64,000 nucleotides of DNA from Bradyrhizobium sp. BRP22 (GCF_020194175.1 NZ_JADYVX010000011.1:1-64000), one strand, 5' to 3'; positions 20,522-30,507 are shown, counted from the first letter of the stretch. Made by a program: numbers and translations. The notes: a model not told the origin generated them from the sequence alone.

Positions 20522-20776
20522 GTAGCCCCCCGGGTGAAGCGAAGCTAGCCCGGAGTCCGGTCGCGTCAACTGCGACGGTTGTCCCGGATTGCGCTGCGAG
20601 GCTGAGCAAGTATTCAATCGTCCAGCAGCCCAGTAGAAATCTGTTCGCCCCAGCAGCCATTGATGTGAGGAATATTCTGTCATCGGCACTGTACAGGCAA
20701 CATAGAGGAACGGTGTTCTACGAGGTCGACAGCGGCCCGAGTACTTGCTCAGCCTCTGCGCTCCATCCGGGCTACG
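20522..20776. repeat. Family D repeat copy 3, interrupted by an insertion
   Basis: GTAGCC, then CGGGTGAAGCGAAGC, and GTCCCGGATTGCGCTGCG (to 20598) make the left part of a family D unit. CTCCATCCGGGCTACG (ending at 20776) is its expected right end. The 157 bp at 20599-20755 interrupt it, and removing them with one CTGCG copy restores a normal unit like 14406-14497. Confidence 0.85.
20599..20755. mobile_element. 157-bp MITE-like element with 14-bp TIRs and 5-bp target duplication
   Basis: Left end AGGCTGAGCAAGTA (20599-20612) and right end TACTTGCTCAGCCT (20742-20755) are perfect inverted copies. CTGCG flanks the element on both sides (20594-20598 and 20756-20760), the footprint of a 5-bp target-site duplication. 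The interior is less GC-rich than the flanks and encodes no transposase. The insertion split a family D palindromic repeat. These are the defining traits of a non-autonomous miniature inverted-repeat transposable element. The parent transposon family is unknown. Confidence 0.85.
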
Positions 20777-20780
20777 AGTC

Positions 20781-21509
20781 TCATCCCCGCGACGATGACG
20801 GCACGAGTACCGGCTGCAGCGACGGGATGAGCCGCGCGCGTTCGCGGTTCGCGGGAATCGCGCGATAGACCTGCTTGGTCGCTTCCACGATGTGGACGCC
20901 CGCGAACGGCAATGACAGCGCCGCACCGAGGCGCTCCCACGCCATCGCCCAGCGCAAGAACCAGCTACCCGCGAGCGGCGGCATGAACAGCGCCTCTCCC
21001 CAGGCGGTCGGCGTGAACCAGGTCTGCCGCAGCAATTGCGTGATCTGCGCCCGCGAATAGGGCCGGCCGTGGCCGAATGGCGTGTTGTCGGTGCGCGTCC
21101 ATACACCGCGGCGATTGGGTATCACCGCGATCAGCCGGCCGGACGGCGCCAGCACCCGCCACACCTCGCGGAGCAGCCGCTCCGGATCATCCGACATTTC
21201 CAGCGCATGCACGAGCAACACGCGATCGACCGCGGCATCCGCGAGCGGCATCGAGAATTCGTCGACCAGGGTCGCCAGTGCCGGCCGGCCCGTCGGCCAT
21301 TTCAGAACCCCCTGTGATGCCGGCATGAACGCGATGCAGCGCTCGCAGTCCTCGCGGAACAGGCCGAGATAGGGGGTGGGATAGCCGAGCCCGAGCACGC
21401 GCTGGCCTTCAGCCCCGGGCCATCGCTCACGGATGCCGCGATTGATCAATTGGCGCGCCACGATGCCGAGGCGCTGCGAATAGAAATCGCGAAGATCAAT
21501 GACGTCCAT
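20781..21509 (-). CDS. Class I SAM-dependent methyltransferase-like protein
   Basis: A 242-residue protein with a methyltransferase-type core: [13 protein letters not shown] occupies the motif I position (about 37-49), followed by [20 protein letters not shown] and [21 protein letters not shown] (motif IV-V region). The glycine motif is GLGYPTP, not GxGxG, so cofactor use should not be assumed. The N-terminus [15 protein letters not shown] and the conserved [15 protein letters not shown] suggest a distinct subfamily common near gloB in rhizobia. It is divergent from gloB. Substrate unknown. Confidence 0.8.
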   Translation of the reverse strand: MDVIDLRDFYSQRLGIVARQLINRGIRERWPGAEGQRVLGLGYPTPYLGLFREDCERCIAFMPASQGVLKWPTGRPALATLVDEFSMPLADAAVDRVLLVHALEMSDDPERLLREVWRVLAPSGRLIAVIPNRRGVWTRTDNTPFGHGRPYSRAQITQLLRQTWFTPTAWGEALFMPPLAGSWFLRWAMAWERLGAALSLPFAGVHIVEATKQVYRAIPANRERARLIPSLQPVLVPSSSRG

Positions 21510-21641
21510 ACACCCAACCTAACACGCCGCCGTTACGCGCGTGTTCCTGAAAATTGCGTTGCCGCGCGAGCGTTAACGCCATATTTCCTGCGCATATTGG
21601 GCGTGTTAGCGTTACCGCCCTGGCCGTTCGCGGGAGATATC

Positions 21642-22409
21642 ATGACTGCGGAAATCCGTCTCTTCACCTGCCTGACCGACAATTTCGGCTATCTGGTCCA
21701 CGACCCCGCCACCAAGGCCACCGCCTCGATCGATGCGCCGGAAGCCGGCCCCATTATCGCGGCGCTGGAGCGCGAGGGCTGGACCCTGACCGACATCCTG
21801 ATCACCCATCATCATCATGATCATGTCGGCGGGGTTGCCGAACTGAAACAGAAATATGGTTGCCGCGTCGTCGCACCGCACGACAAGACCACGGCGATCG
21901 CCGATGTCGACCTGCGCGCCGCCAATGGCGACGTGATCAAGGTCGGCAGCCTGCTCGCGCGGGTGCTGGAGACGCCGGGCCATACGCTCGACCACATCTC
22001 CTATGTGTTCGACGGCGAGAAGGCGGTGTTTGCCGCCGACACGCTGTTCTCGATCGGCTGCGGCCGGGTGTTCGAGGGCAACTATCCGATGATGTGGGAT
22101 TCGCTGCTCAAGCTGCGCGCGCTGCCGGACGATTTCCGCCTCTATTGCGGCCACGAATACACCGCCTCCAACGTCAAGTTCGCGCTCACGGTGGAATCGG
22201 ACAATCCCGCATTGAATGCCCGCGCCGAGGAAGTGACGCGGCTGCGCGCGGAGAACAAGCCGACGATCCCGACGCTGCTTGGCGAGGAGAAAAAGGCCAA
22301 CGTGTTTCTGCGCGCCGACGAGCCGGCGGTGGCCGCCAAGCTGCACATGAAGGGCGCCGATGGAGCCCAGGTGTTCGGCGAATTGCGCGAGCGCAAGAAC
22401 AAGTCGTGA
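21642..22409 (+). CDS. gloB: Hydroxyacylglutathione hydrolase (glyoxalase II)
   Basis: Hydrolyses S-lactoylglutathione to lactate and glutathione, completing methylglyoxal detoxification. The 255-residue metallo-beta-lactamase-fold protein carries the dinuclear metal motif THHHHDH at 55-61, then GHTLDHISY, FAADTLFSIGCGR and LYCGHEYT. The glyoxalase II C-terminal helical domain follows. I start at the ATG behind GGGAGATATC. The in-frame upstream extension has no family similarity. It overlaps the cupin gene by one base (TGATG). Confidence 0.95.
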   Translation: MTAEIRLFTCLTDNFGYLVHDPATKATASIDAPEAGPIIAALEREGWTLTDILITHHHHDHVGGVAELKQKYGCRVVAPHDKTTAIADVDLRAANGDVIKVGSLLARVLETPGHTLDHISYVFDGEKAVFAADTLFSIGCGRVFEGNYPMMWDSLLKLRALPDDFRLYCGHEYTASNVKFALTVESDNPALNARAEEVTRLRAENKPTIPTLLGEEKKANVFLRADEPAVAAKLHMKGADGAQVFGELRERKNKS

Positions 22410-22837
22410 TGCCAAAACCGACCGCAGGCGAGATCATCGCGCAGCTCGAGCTGAAGCCGCATCCCGAGGGCGGTCATTATCGCGAGACGTTTCGCGATGA
22501 CGCAGCGGATGCGAATGGGCGATCGCGTTCGACCGCGATCTATTTCCTGCTCGCGCGCGGCGAGCGATCGCACTGGCATCGCGTCGATGCGGTGGAGATC
22601 TGGCACTATTATTCGGGCGATGCGCTGACCTTGCGGATCGCCGATGCGGACGGACAGCGGACGATCCGGCTCGGCCCCGATCTCGCAGCCGGCGAAGTGC
22701 CGCAGGCCATCGTGCCGGCACATGCATGGCAGGCGGCAGAATGCACCGGCGAGTGGACGTTGGTCGGATGCACCGTCGCGCCGGCGTTTGAGTTCACGAA
22801 ATTCGAGCTGGCGCCGAAGGATTGGCAGCCCAAGTAG
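22409..22837 (+). CDS. Cupin domain protein (DUF985 / Cupin_5)
   Basis: A 142-residue single-domain cupin of the Cupin_5 (DUF985) family: LKPHPEGGHYRETFR, then STAIYFLLARGERSHWHRVDA, WHYYSGDALTL and VPAHAWQAAE. His and Glu residues at usual cupin metal positions are present. The start codon overlaps the gloB stop, so the two are translationally coupled. Family members are uncharacterised or sugar-epimerase-like. A link to glyoxal metabolism is only suggested by context. Confidence 0.88.
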   Translation: MPKPTAGEIIAQLELKPHPEGGHYRETFRDDAADANGRSRSTAIYFLLARGERSHWHRVDAVEIWHYYSGDALTLRIADADGQRTIRLGPDLAAGEVPQAIVPAHAWQAAECTGEWTLVGCTVAPAFEFTKFELAPKDWQPK

Positions 22838-22841
22838 GGCT

Positions 22842-22946
22842 GTCATTCCGGGATGCGCCGCAAGGCGCAGGCCCGGAATCCATCGGGCCGCAAACGCAAG
22901 TGGAGGAATGGATTCCGGGTTCATGCTTCGCATGCCCCGGAATGAC
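22842..22946. repeat. Dispersed palindromic repeat, family A copy 3
   Basis: Starts GTCATTCCGGGATGCGCC and ends GCATGCCCCGGAATGAC, with inner arms CCCGGAATCCAT / ATGGATTCCGGG. It sits between the convergent cupin and EamA genes. Confidence 0.8.
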
Positions 22947-22960
22947 GGCGGCAAGAGCGA

Positions 22961-23827
22961 TCACCGCTTCCAGACCATGTCCTTCGCGGCGACGAGGCCG
23001 CCGCCGGCGATCAGGATCGCGGCGATGGCGATCGCGGCCGTCGGCTCTGCGAAGCCGGCGAAAATCAGGAAGGCGGTCGACAGCAGCGGCGTGGCGTAGG
23101 AGGCGGCGCCGAGCACGCGGATGTCGCCGCGCTTCATGCCGATATCCCAGGTGAAGAACGCGGCGCCGACCGGACCGAGGCCGAGTGCTACGATCGCAAG
23201 CCATTGCCCTGATGTCTCCGGCCAGACCGTGGTCTCGACCATCCTGTGCACGATCGCCGCGAGCAGCGCGGTGACAAGACAGAAACCGGCCACTGCATTC
23301 GTCGGCACCGATTTGAGCCGGCGCGACAGCACCGAATAGCTGGCCCAGACAAAGGCCGCGACGAATGCCGCGGCAAGGCCGGGAATCTGGCCCGGCGCAA
23401 AGCCGCTGGTGTTGCCGGCGAACAGCAGCACCGTCCCCACCAGCCCCAGGATGGCGCCGATGATGTGATGCGGCGCGAGCCGCTCGCCCGGCAGGAATGA
23501 GGAGAACAGCACGATCAGGAGCGGCCAGAGATAGTTCAATAGTCCGGCTTCCGCGGGCGGCGCAAAACGCAGCGCCAGGAAATACAGCGCGTGATAGCCG
23601 AACAGGCCGCCGACGCCGACGACCCAGGCGACCGGCGGCTGCTTCAGCGCAGCGAATGCGGAAGGGCGAAAGATGAAGGTCGCAAAAGCAACCAGCGCGC
23701 CGATCCCGAACGTCATTGCTGCAAGCTGGAAGGCAGGAATCTTGCCGGTCGCGACCGTCAGCACGGCGAGCAGCGACCACATGATGATCGCGGTCAGGCC
23801 GATCAGGGTCGCGGTGCGGGGAGTCAT
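22961..23827 (-). CDS. EamA/DMT family inner-membrane transporter (copy 2)
   Basis: A 288-residue hydrophobic protein with two EamA repeats and about ten transmembrane segments. It contains PPVAWVVGVGGLFGYHALYF, then FLPGERLAPHHIIGAILGLVG and WDIGMKRGDIRVLGAASYATP, typical DMT blocks. I chose the ATG at 23827: longer in-frame starts lie in repeat B3. Substrate unknown. It is followed upstream on the same strand by no other gene and stands alone between repeats A3 and B3. Confidence 0.82.
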   Translation of the reverse strand: MTPRTATLIGLTAIIMWSLLAVLTVATGKIPAFQLAAMTFGIGALVAFATFIFRPSAFAALKQPPVAWVVGVGGLFGYHALYFLALRFAPPAEAGLLNYLWPLLIVLFSSFLPGERLAPHHIIGAILGLVGTVLLFAGNTSGFAPGQIPGLAAAFVAAFVWASYSVLSRRLKSVPTNAVAGFCLVTALLAAIVHRMVETTVWPETSGQWLAIVALGLGPVGAAFFTWDIGMKRGDIRVLGAASYATPLLSTAFLIFAGFAEPTAAIAIAAILIAGGGLVAAKDMVWKR

Positions 23828-23831
23828 ATGC

Positions 23832-23900
23832 GTCATTGCGAGCGAAGCCGGAATCAATCCGGCCTCTATATCAGAAAGGCCGGATTGATTCCGCAATGAC
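23832..23900. repeat. Dispersed palindromic repeat, family B copy 3 (short)
   Basis: GTCATTGCGAGCGAAGCCGG and the mirrored CCGCAATGAC bound the inner arms GGAATCAATCCGGCC / GGCCGGATTGATTCC. A short variant of the units at 11581 and 61734, lying between phaB and the EamA gene. Confidence 0.75.
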
Positions 23901-23911
23901 GCGAGAGAACA

Positions 23912-24637
23912 TCACACGTGGTATTGGCCGCCATTCACGGTCAATGTCGAGCCTGTGATGAAGCCGGCATCGTCGGCGGCCAGGAACACTACCGCGCGCG
24001 CGATCTCCTCGGGCTCGCCGAGGCGGTTGACCGGGATCTGCGGGATCACGTTCTTCTCCAGGACGTCCTTCGGCACCGCCTGCACCATTTCGGTGTTGAT
24101 GTAGCCCGGCGCGATCACGTTCACGGTGATGCCGCCCTTGGCATTCTCGAGCGCGAGGGCCTTGGTGAAGCCGATGTCGCCGGCCTTGGCCGCGGAATAG
24201 TTGACCTGGCCGAATTGGCCTTTCTGGCCGTTGATCGAGGAGATGTTGATGATGCGGCCGAACTTGCGCGCGCGCATGCCCTCGATCACCTGGCGCGTCA
24301 TGTTGAAGAGCGAGCCGAGATTGGTGTTGATCACCTCGTTCCACTGCTGCAGCGTCATCTTGTGGAATGCGGTGTCGCGGGTGATGCCGGCATTGTTGAC
24401 GAGCACGTCGACCGGGCCGACCTCGGCCTCCACCTGCTTGACGCCGGCGGCGCAGGCATCGAACGAGGCGACGTCCCATTTGTAAACGGGGATGCCGGTC
24501 TCCGCCTTGAACTTCTCCGCCGCCGCATCATTGCCGCCATAGGTCGCCGCAACCTTGTAGCCGGCCGCCTTCAACGCCTTGCTGATCGCAGCGCCAATGC
24601 CTCGCGTCCCTCCCGTTACCAATGCAACACGTGCCAT
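23912..24637 (-). CDS. phaB: Acetoacetyl-CoA reductase (PHB synthesis)
   Basis: Reduces acetoacetyl-CoA to (R)-3-hydroxybutyryl-CoA, the second step of polyhydroxybutyrate synthesis. The 241-residue short-chain dehydrogenase has the cofactor motif GGTRGIG at 9-15, NNAG at 81-84 and the catalytic YSAAK with Tyr147 and Lys151. The block INISSINGQKGQFGQVNYSA is typical of PhaB rather than FabG. I start at the ATG at 24637 behind AAGGAGGAGAC. A longer frame upstream lacks similarity. Downstream of phaA on the same strand, but a terminator separates them. Confidence 0.95.
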   Translation of the reverse strand: MARVALVTGGTRGIGAAISKALKAAGYKVAATYGGNDAAAEKFKAETGIPVYKWDVASFDACAAGVKQVEAEVGPVDVLVNNAGITRDTAFHKMTLQQWNEVINTNLGSLFNMTRQVIEGMRARKFGRIINISSINGQKGQFGQVNYSAAKAGDIGFTKALALENAKGGITVNVIAPGYINTEMVQAVPKDVLEKNVIPQIPVNRLGEPEEIARAVVFLAADDAGFITGSTLTVNGGQYHV

Positions 24638-24711
24638 GTCCGTCTCCTCCTTGGCCGTCTTTTCTGTAAGCCGACATTGTGCCGGTCTTTTGAAATTGAT
24701 CTCTCTATTGG

Positions 24712-24758
24712 GCACGATCTTTTCGGAAAACCGGCGTCCGCTTTTCCGAAATCGTGCT
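24712..24758. repeat. Dispersed palindromic repeat, family H copy 3 (short)
   Basis: AGCACGATTTCGGAAAAG-type ends: plus-strand GCACGATC at the left and ATCGTGCT at the right pair, with inner TTTTCGGAAAA and CTTTTCCGAA. Related in layout to 8017-8090. It lies in the phaA-phaB gap. Confidence 0.65.
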
Positions 24759-24769
24759 CTGCAAAATGC

Positions 24770-24799
24770 AAAATGCCCGGCGCGAGACCGGGCATTTTT
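24770..24799 (-). terminator. Rho-independent terminator after phaA
   Basis: AAAATGCCCGG and CCGGGCATTTTT form a stem with a seven-base loop (CGCGAGA). Because A and T runs flank both sides it could work in either direction. On the minus strand it lies about 70 bases past the phaA stop and before phaB. Confidence 0.8.
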
Positions 24800-24866
24800 C
24801 TTATCAGCTTGAACTGCGGTTGACAGACGATCTTTTCATCATTCAACCCGGCATGTTGCCTCTTGT

Positions 24867-26361
<1,495 letters not shown>

Positions 26362-26973
26362 ATGGCAAAATCAGAACACCCTACGACGATCAAGAAATAC
26401 GCCAACCGGCGGCTCTATAATACCGGAACCAGCACTTACGTGACGCTCGAGGATCTCGCCGCGATGGTGAAGGAAGGCGAGGATTTCCTCGTCTACGACG
26501 CCAAGACCGGCGACGACATCACCCGATCGGTGTTGGCGCAGATCATCTTCGAGCAGGAGAACAAGGCCGGCCAGAATCTGTTGCCGACCACTTTCCTTCG
26601 GCAGTTGATCCGCTTCTACGGCGACAGCATGCAGATGGTGGTGCCGAAATATCTCGAGCAGTCGATCGAGACGCTGACGAAAGAGCAGGAGAAATTCCGC
26701 AAGCAGATCGCAAGCACGCTGAGCGGAACTCCCTTTGCGCCGCTCGAGGAACAAGTTCGGCGCAACATGGAGCTGTTCCAGCAGACCTTCTCCATGTTCA
26801 AGCCATTCGTGCCGCCGCGCACGGGAACCGCAACGCCCGAGCCCGAGAAAGTGCCGGAGCCGGCGCCGGATGAAGACAATATCGACGACCTGCGCCGCCA
26901 GATGAAGGAGATGCAGGAGCGCCTCGAGCGGATGTCGCGCGAGACGACGACCACGACGAAAAAGGAAGAGTGA
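26362..26973 (+). CDS. phaR: Polyhydroxyalkanoate synthesis repressor PhaR
   Basis: PhaR represses phasin and its own gene and is released by binding PHB granules. The 203-residue product has the PHB/PHA accumulation regulator DNA-binding domain at about 9-70 (TIKKYANRRLYNTGTSTYVT, then LEDLAAMVKEGEDFLVYDAKTGDDIT). The PHB granule-binding region follows (about 73-112, LAQIIFEQE and LPTTFLRQLIRFYG). The C-terminus is a charged coiled coil (DDLRRQMKEMQERLERM). Divergent from phaA, which supports control of that gene. Confidence 0.95.
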   Translation: MAKSEHPTTIKKYANRRLYNTGTSTYVTLEDLAAMVKEGEDFLVYDAKTGDDITRSVLAQIIFEQENKAGQNLLPTTFLRQLIRFYGDSMQMVVPKYLEQSIETLTKEQEKFRKQIASTLSGTPFAPLEEQVRRNMELFQQTFSMFKPFVPPRTGTATPEPEKVPEPAPDEDNIDDLRRQMKEMQERLERMSRETTTTTKKEE

Positions 26974-26977
26974 TCGT

Positions 26978-27100
26978 GTCGTCCCGGACTTGAGCCGGGA
27001 CCCATCGCCCCGACCGTTGGTGCGTCGTCAGCGGTGCATCCGCTTGCGTGTCTGGCAACACGCATCGGCGGCTACGGGTCCCCACTTTCGTGTGGACGAC
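26978..27100. repeat. Dispersed palindromic repeat, family E copy 2
   Basis: GTCGTCCCGGACTTGAGCCG and the mirrored end GGTCCCCACTTTCGTGTGGACGAC bound the unit. It is diverged from E1 at 18216-18360. It fills the space between the convergent phaR and GGDEF/EAL genes. Confidence 0.65.
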
Positions 27101-27103
27101 CGA

Positions 27104-28792
27104 TCAGCCGGCGGCCGGCATCGCCTTGCCCGCCGCGTCCCATGGCCGCTTCGGCGAGGCCAATCCGATCAGGCGGCCCTGGATGTAGTCGCAGCCCCAT
27201 TCCCGCAGCATCGCCGCGGAGGCTTCATCCTGGACCCATTCCGCAACGGTCTTAATGCCGAGCCGGCGCGCGAGGTCGAGCAGCGTCTGCACGAAGGCGC
27301 GGTCGTCGGCGGAATGCGCGATGTTCTGCACGAACGCGCCGTCGATCTTGACGATGTCGACGCCGAGCTTGCGCAAGTTGCGGAACGAGGTGTAGCCGGC
27401 GCCGAAGTCATCAATCGCGATCCGGCTGCCGAAATTCTTCAACCGCGCGACGAAGCCGCGCACCTCGTCGAGATTGCGGATCGCGACCGTCTCGGTGATC
27501 TCGACGATCAGCCGCTCGCCGATGCCGGGATGCGCGGCCATCAGCGACTCGATTCCGGAGAGCCAGTCCGGATCCATGGTGGTGTCCGGCGAGATGTTGA
27601 GGCTGAGCTGAACCTTTGGCGAAGCGGCAAGCTCGGCCACCGCAAGCTCGAGCACGCGATGATCGACCAGCCGGATCAGGCCGAGACGCTCGGCAACCGG
27701 CACGATGTCGGGCGCCGACAGCGCCCGGCCGTCCTCCTGCTGCATACGCACCAGGCACTCATAGAAAGCGGGCTGCCGCGACTGCACCTCGACCACCGGC
27801 TCGAACGCCACGACGATGCGCCGCTCGTTCAGCGCGGTGACGATCTCGTCGGTGACGCGGATGTTGACGCGGCGCTGGGCGTCGCGCTCGACATTCGGCT
27901 TCCACAGCAGGAACGAGCCGGCGCGTCGGCCCTTGGCGGCGTCGAGCGTCTCCTGGGCGCGGTTGATCGCCTCGTCGGCATTGCGGGCGTGGCGCGGCAC
28001 GCTGACCGCGCCGATCGACACCGTGACCGAGACCGGGCCCGACTTGGTCGGCACGATCTCCTCGCGCACGGCCGCGAGAAAACGTTCGGCGGCGACATTG
28101 GCATCGTCGACGCTGCAGTTGCGCAGGATCAGCCCGAACTTGTTGCCGGAGAATCGCCCGAGCACGTCGCCGCCGCGCAGGCGCGCGCGGATGCGCTTGG
28201 CGATCTCGGCGATCACGGCGTCGGCGACATCGAAGCCGAAGGCATCGTTGATGCGCGCCAGATGGTCGATGCCGATCAGCATGAAGGCGCAGGACGAACG
28301 GAAGCGTACGGACTCCTCGATGGCCTCGGCGAGCGAGGCGGTCAGGTGGGTGCGGTTGAGCTCGCCGGTGAGCGGATCGTGCCGCGACAGCTTGACGAGC
28401 TGCTCGTCGCGGGCATGACGCTCATTATCGATCCTGATCACGCCCTGGGCGCGCACGGGCCGTCCATCGGCTCCGGCAAACCAGCAGCCGGTTTCCTCGA
28501 TCCAGGTGACTGGCGCGGAGGTGCTCGCCCGCACGCCATATTCTATTCGGTAAGGCATGCCCTCGCCGCCGCGTAATGGCACGGGTTGCCCGAGCGCCTC
28601 GGACCGGATCGCGCGCGAGGGCTCGATCACGCTGGAAAATGCTGCGCCGCTTGCAAGCGCCTCCGGCGGCAGATCGGGGAAGACCGAGGCTACATTGTCG
28701 CTCCAGGAGAGCGCATCGGAGGCAATGTCCCAGGCAAAGGTCACTTGGCCGAGTGAAGCCAGGATGTCGGCGGCTGGCGGGATGGAGGGCAT
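27104..28792 (-). CDS. GGDEF-EAL protein with degenerate GGDEF site
   Basis: A 562-residue cytoplasmic protein: a PAS-like N-terminus (about 1-125), a GGDEF domain (about 130-298) and an EAL domain (about 310-555). The GGDEF signature reads SGNKF (215-219), so diguanylate cyclase activity is unlikely. The EAL signature reads ECL (Glu345-Cys346-Leu347). The other metal and catalytic residues are present: Asn399, Glu432, Asp461-Asp462, Lys482, Glu518 and Gln538. It is therefore most likely a c-di-GMP phosphodiesterase with a regulatory GGDEF domain. It is convergent with phaR. The signal it senses is unknown. Confidence 0.92.
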   Translation of the reverse strand: MPSIPPAADILASLGQVTFAWDIASDALSWSDNVASVFPDLPPEALASGAAFSSVIEPSRAIRSEALGQPVPLRGGEGMPYRIEYGVRASTSAPVTWIEETGCWFAGADGRPVRAQGVIRIDNERHARDEQLVKLSRHDPLTGELNRTHLTASLAEAIEESVRFRSSCAFMLIGIDHLARINDAFGFDVADAVIAEIAKRIRARLRGGDVLGRFSGNKFGLILRNCSVDDANVAAERFLAAVREEIVPTKSGPVSVTVSIGAVSVPRHARNADEAINRAQETLDAAKGRRAGSFLLWKPNVERDAQRRVNIRVTDEIVTALNERRIVVAFEPVVEVQSRQPAFYECLVRMQQEDGRALSAPDIVPVAERLGLIRLVDHRVLELAVAELAASPKVQLSLNISPDTTMDPDWLSGIESLMAAHPGIGERLIVEITETVAIRNLDEVRGFVARLKNFGSRIAIDDFGAGYTSFRNLRKLGVDIVKIDGAFVQNIAHSADDRAFVQTLLDLARRLGIKTVAEWVQDEASAAMLREWGCDYIQGRLIGLASPKRPWDAAGKAMPAAG

Positions 28793-29062
28793 CTGCTGTC
28801 GCCTCGTTTCAGGACACGGCCAAGTAAGCTGCAGGCGGGCTGCAAGTGGCTATGGACGGGCGCACGTGGCAGTGGGTAAGTGATTCCAAGCCTGAAGTGT
28901 GCCTCTGCTTCCGGTCAGACCTTAGGTAATGTTCATAAACAATCTGGAAACCACGTTTTGCCGCTGCGGGGAACAAAAGCCCGTGCACCGGCATGGACCT
29001 TGCGAGTTGAGCTTCGAGGGGATGGTAGCGTCCCGAAACGTGACAATCGAGCGGGATCAGCA

Positions 29063-29350
29063 ATGCCGGACACCGGCGGATCAAGGCAAGTGCTGGACGG
29101 CGACGTTTCGACCGGCGCCGCGGCCACCTCGGTTGAACTCGTGCCGGTAGCTCAAGCCCTGCACTACGTCTCTAAACAGCCGCTGCCACGGCCTGACGCG
29201 GGCTTTGTGACCCAGTTGATCGCGGCCGCAGCGCTGGCGCCGGAGACCGGCCCGCTGCGGCGCGGGACCCTTGCGGATGCGCGGACGGCCTATGGCGCCG
29301 GACCGCAGGAGCGGCGCGGCGTCGCGCGCCGCACGCGTCAGATCATCTGA
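29063..29350 (+). CDS. Small conserved-type hypothetical protein
   Basis: A 95-residue protein starting MPDTGGSRQVLDGD. The recognisable part is the C-terminal half, FVTQLIAAAALAPETGPLRR followed by GTLADARTAYGAG. A similar arrangement is familiar to me from short uncharacterised rhizobial proteins. No signal peptide or membrane segment. GGGATCAG precedes the ATG weakly. It is convergent with the membrane protein gene, with seven bases between stops. The upstream in-frame extension to 28880 has no support. Function unknown. Confidence 0.6.
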   Translation: MPDTGGSRQVLDGDVSTGAAATSVELVPVAQALHYVSKQPLPRPDAGFVTQLIAAAALAPETGPLRRGTLADARTAYGAGPQERRGVARRTRQII

Positions 29351-29357
29351 TCTTCGT

Positions 29358-29999
29358 TCAACGCTGTTCCGGCTCGGTGGGCGGATGGCGATCCGGCTGC
29401 AGGCCGGGCGAGGCGACTGCGGGTTGCGCCTGCGTCGGCTTGGAATGATCCGACAGCACTGATTCGGCAACTGACGCCGCCGCCGGCACCGTGTTCGCTG
29501 AAGTCGCTGGGGCAGCGGGTGGAGGAGCCGGCTGCGGGGCCGGCGCGGCAGCCGGCTGCGGCGCTGGCGCTGCTTGCGGCGGCGGGGCTGGCTCCGGCTC
29601 GATTTGCTGCACCCGTCTTGCGGGAGCGGGCGCAGCACGGCGGGCGCGGAGCGCGATCCCGGAGATGAAATCCACCAGCGCCAGCAGCGTCAGCAGGGCA
29701 AAGGTCGAAGTGCCGAATTTCGGCCACAGGATGAATTCGGCGGCTGCCGCGCCGAACACGATCAGCGACAGCAGATGATCCATCACGAATTTGGCGCCGG
29801 GCCGCGCGCCCTTGATGACCTCGAGCAGCAGCAGCAGGATGCCGAGCGCCAGCAGGATATCGCTCAGCGTTATCGGCCATTCCGCTCCCGACATCAGCGT
29901 CACCGTCAGCAGCGGATCGGCGAAGGAAACGCCGGGCATCAGGAAGACGACGATATTGTAGACGGCGAGCGGAATCAGCAGCAGCGGAAAACCGACCAT
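29358..29999 (-). CDS. Membrane protein with Pro/Ala-rich C-terminal tail
   Basis: A 213-residue protein with about four transmembrane segments in residues 1-120 (FPLLLIPLAVYNIVVFLM, ILLALGILLLLLEVI, the LLSLIVFGAAAAEFILWP region and FALLTLLALVDFISGIAL). A long tail of alternating Pro and Ala with Gln follows from about 123. The tail is probably disordered and faces one side of the membrane. No known domain is recognised. It stands alone between convergent and divergent neighbours. Function unknown. Confidence 0.75.
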   Translation of the reverse strand: MVGFPLLLIPLAVYNIVVFLMPGVSFADPLLTVTLMSGAEWPITLSDILLALGILLLLLEVIKGARPGAKFVMDHLLSLIVFGAAAAEFILWPKFGTSTFALLTLLALVDFISGIALRARRAAPAPARRVQQIEPEPAPPPQAAPAPQPAAAPAPQPAPPPAAPATSANTVPAAASVAESVLSDHSKPTQAQPAVASPGLQPDRHPPTEPEQR

Positions 30000-30174
30000 G
30001 CGAGCGAGGCCTTAGCGATGGAAACCAGGAGCGAAATGCCTTCCGGATCACGCTCTACGCGCCGAGGCGAACGTATCGCACTCATTGGCCGATGTCAGGC
30101 GGGCCCGATCAATTGTGATCCCGGCCCTGCAGGCTGCAAAGCCGGGAATCCAGACGTCGTCGATCCGGCGGAGA

Positions 30175-30357
30175 TCAGGACTCTTTCTTCTTCAGGACCT
30201 GCCGGCCCTTGTACATGCCGGTCTTGAGGTCGAGATGGTGCGGGCGACGCAGTTCGCCGGAGTCCTTGTCCTCGACATAGGTCGGCTTCTTCAGCGCGTC
30301 CGCCGAGCGGCGCATGCCACGGCGCGACGGCGAGGTTTTTCTTCTGGGAACAGCCAT
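30175..30357 (-). CDS. rpmF: 50S ribosomal protein L32
   Basis: A 60-residue basic ribosomal protein beginning [20 protein letters not shown], the universal L32 start, and containing ELRRPHHLD. It lacks the four zinc cysteines of some L32 forms, normal for this lineage. Immediately followed on the minus strand by the membrane-protein gene some 175 bases away, so probably its own transcript. It lies downstream of mtgA. Confidence 0.96.
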   Translation of the reverse strand: MAVPRRKTSPSRRGMRRSADALKKPTYVEDKDSGELRRPHHLDLKTGMYKGRQVLKKKES

Positions 30358-30507
30358 AACGGTCCTCTAGGGGTGTTGCGGAGGCATCCGTCCGAAATCA
30401 AGGACGCGCGTCGAAAGGCGAGCTGCGATGCCGATAAGGCCGCGCTTATAGAGGAAGGGATGGCGTAAAGCTAGGGCTGGCAGGGCCAAAAATCGCCCAA
30501 AATCGGC

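Noticed and set aside
20522..20776. CRISPR-like or gene-like structure
   Set aside because: There is no regular repeat-spacer array. It is one palindromic repeat split by a small insertion.
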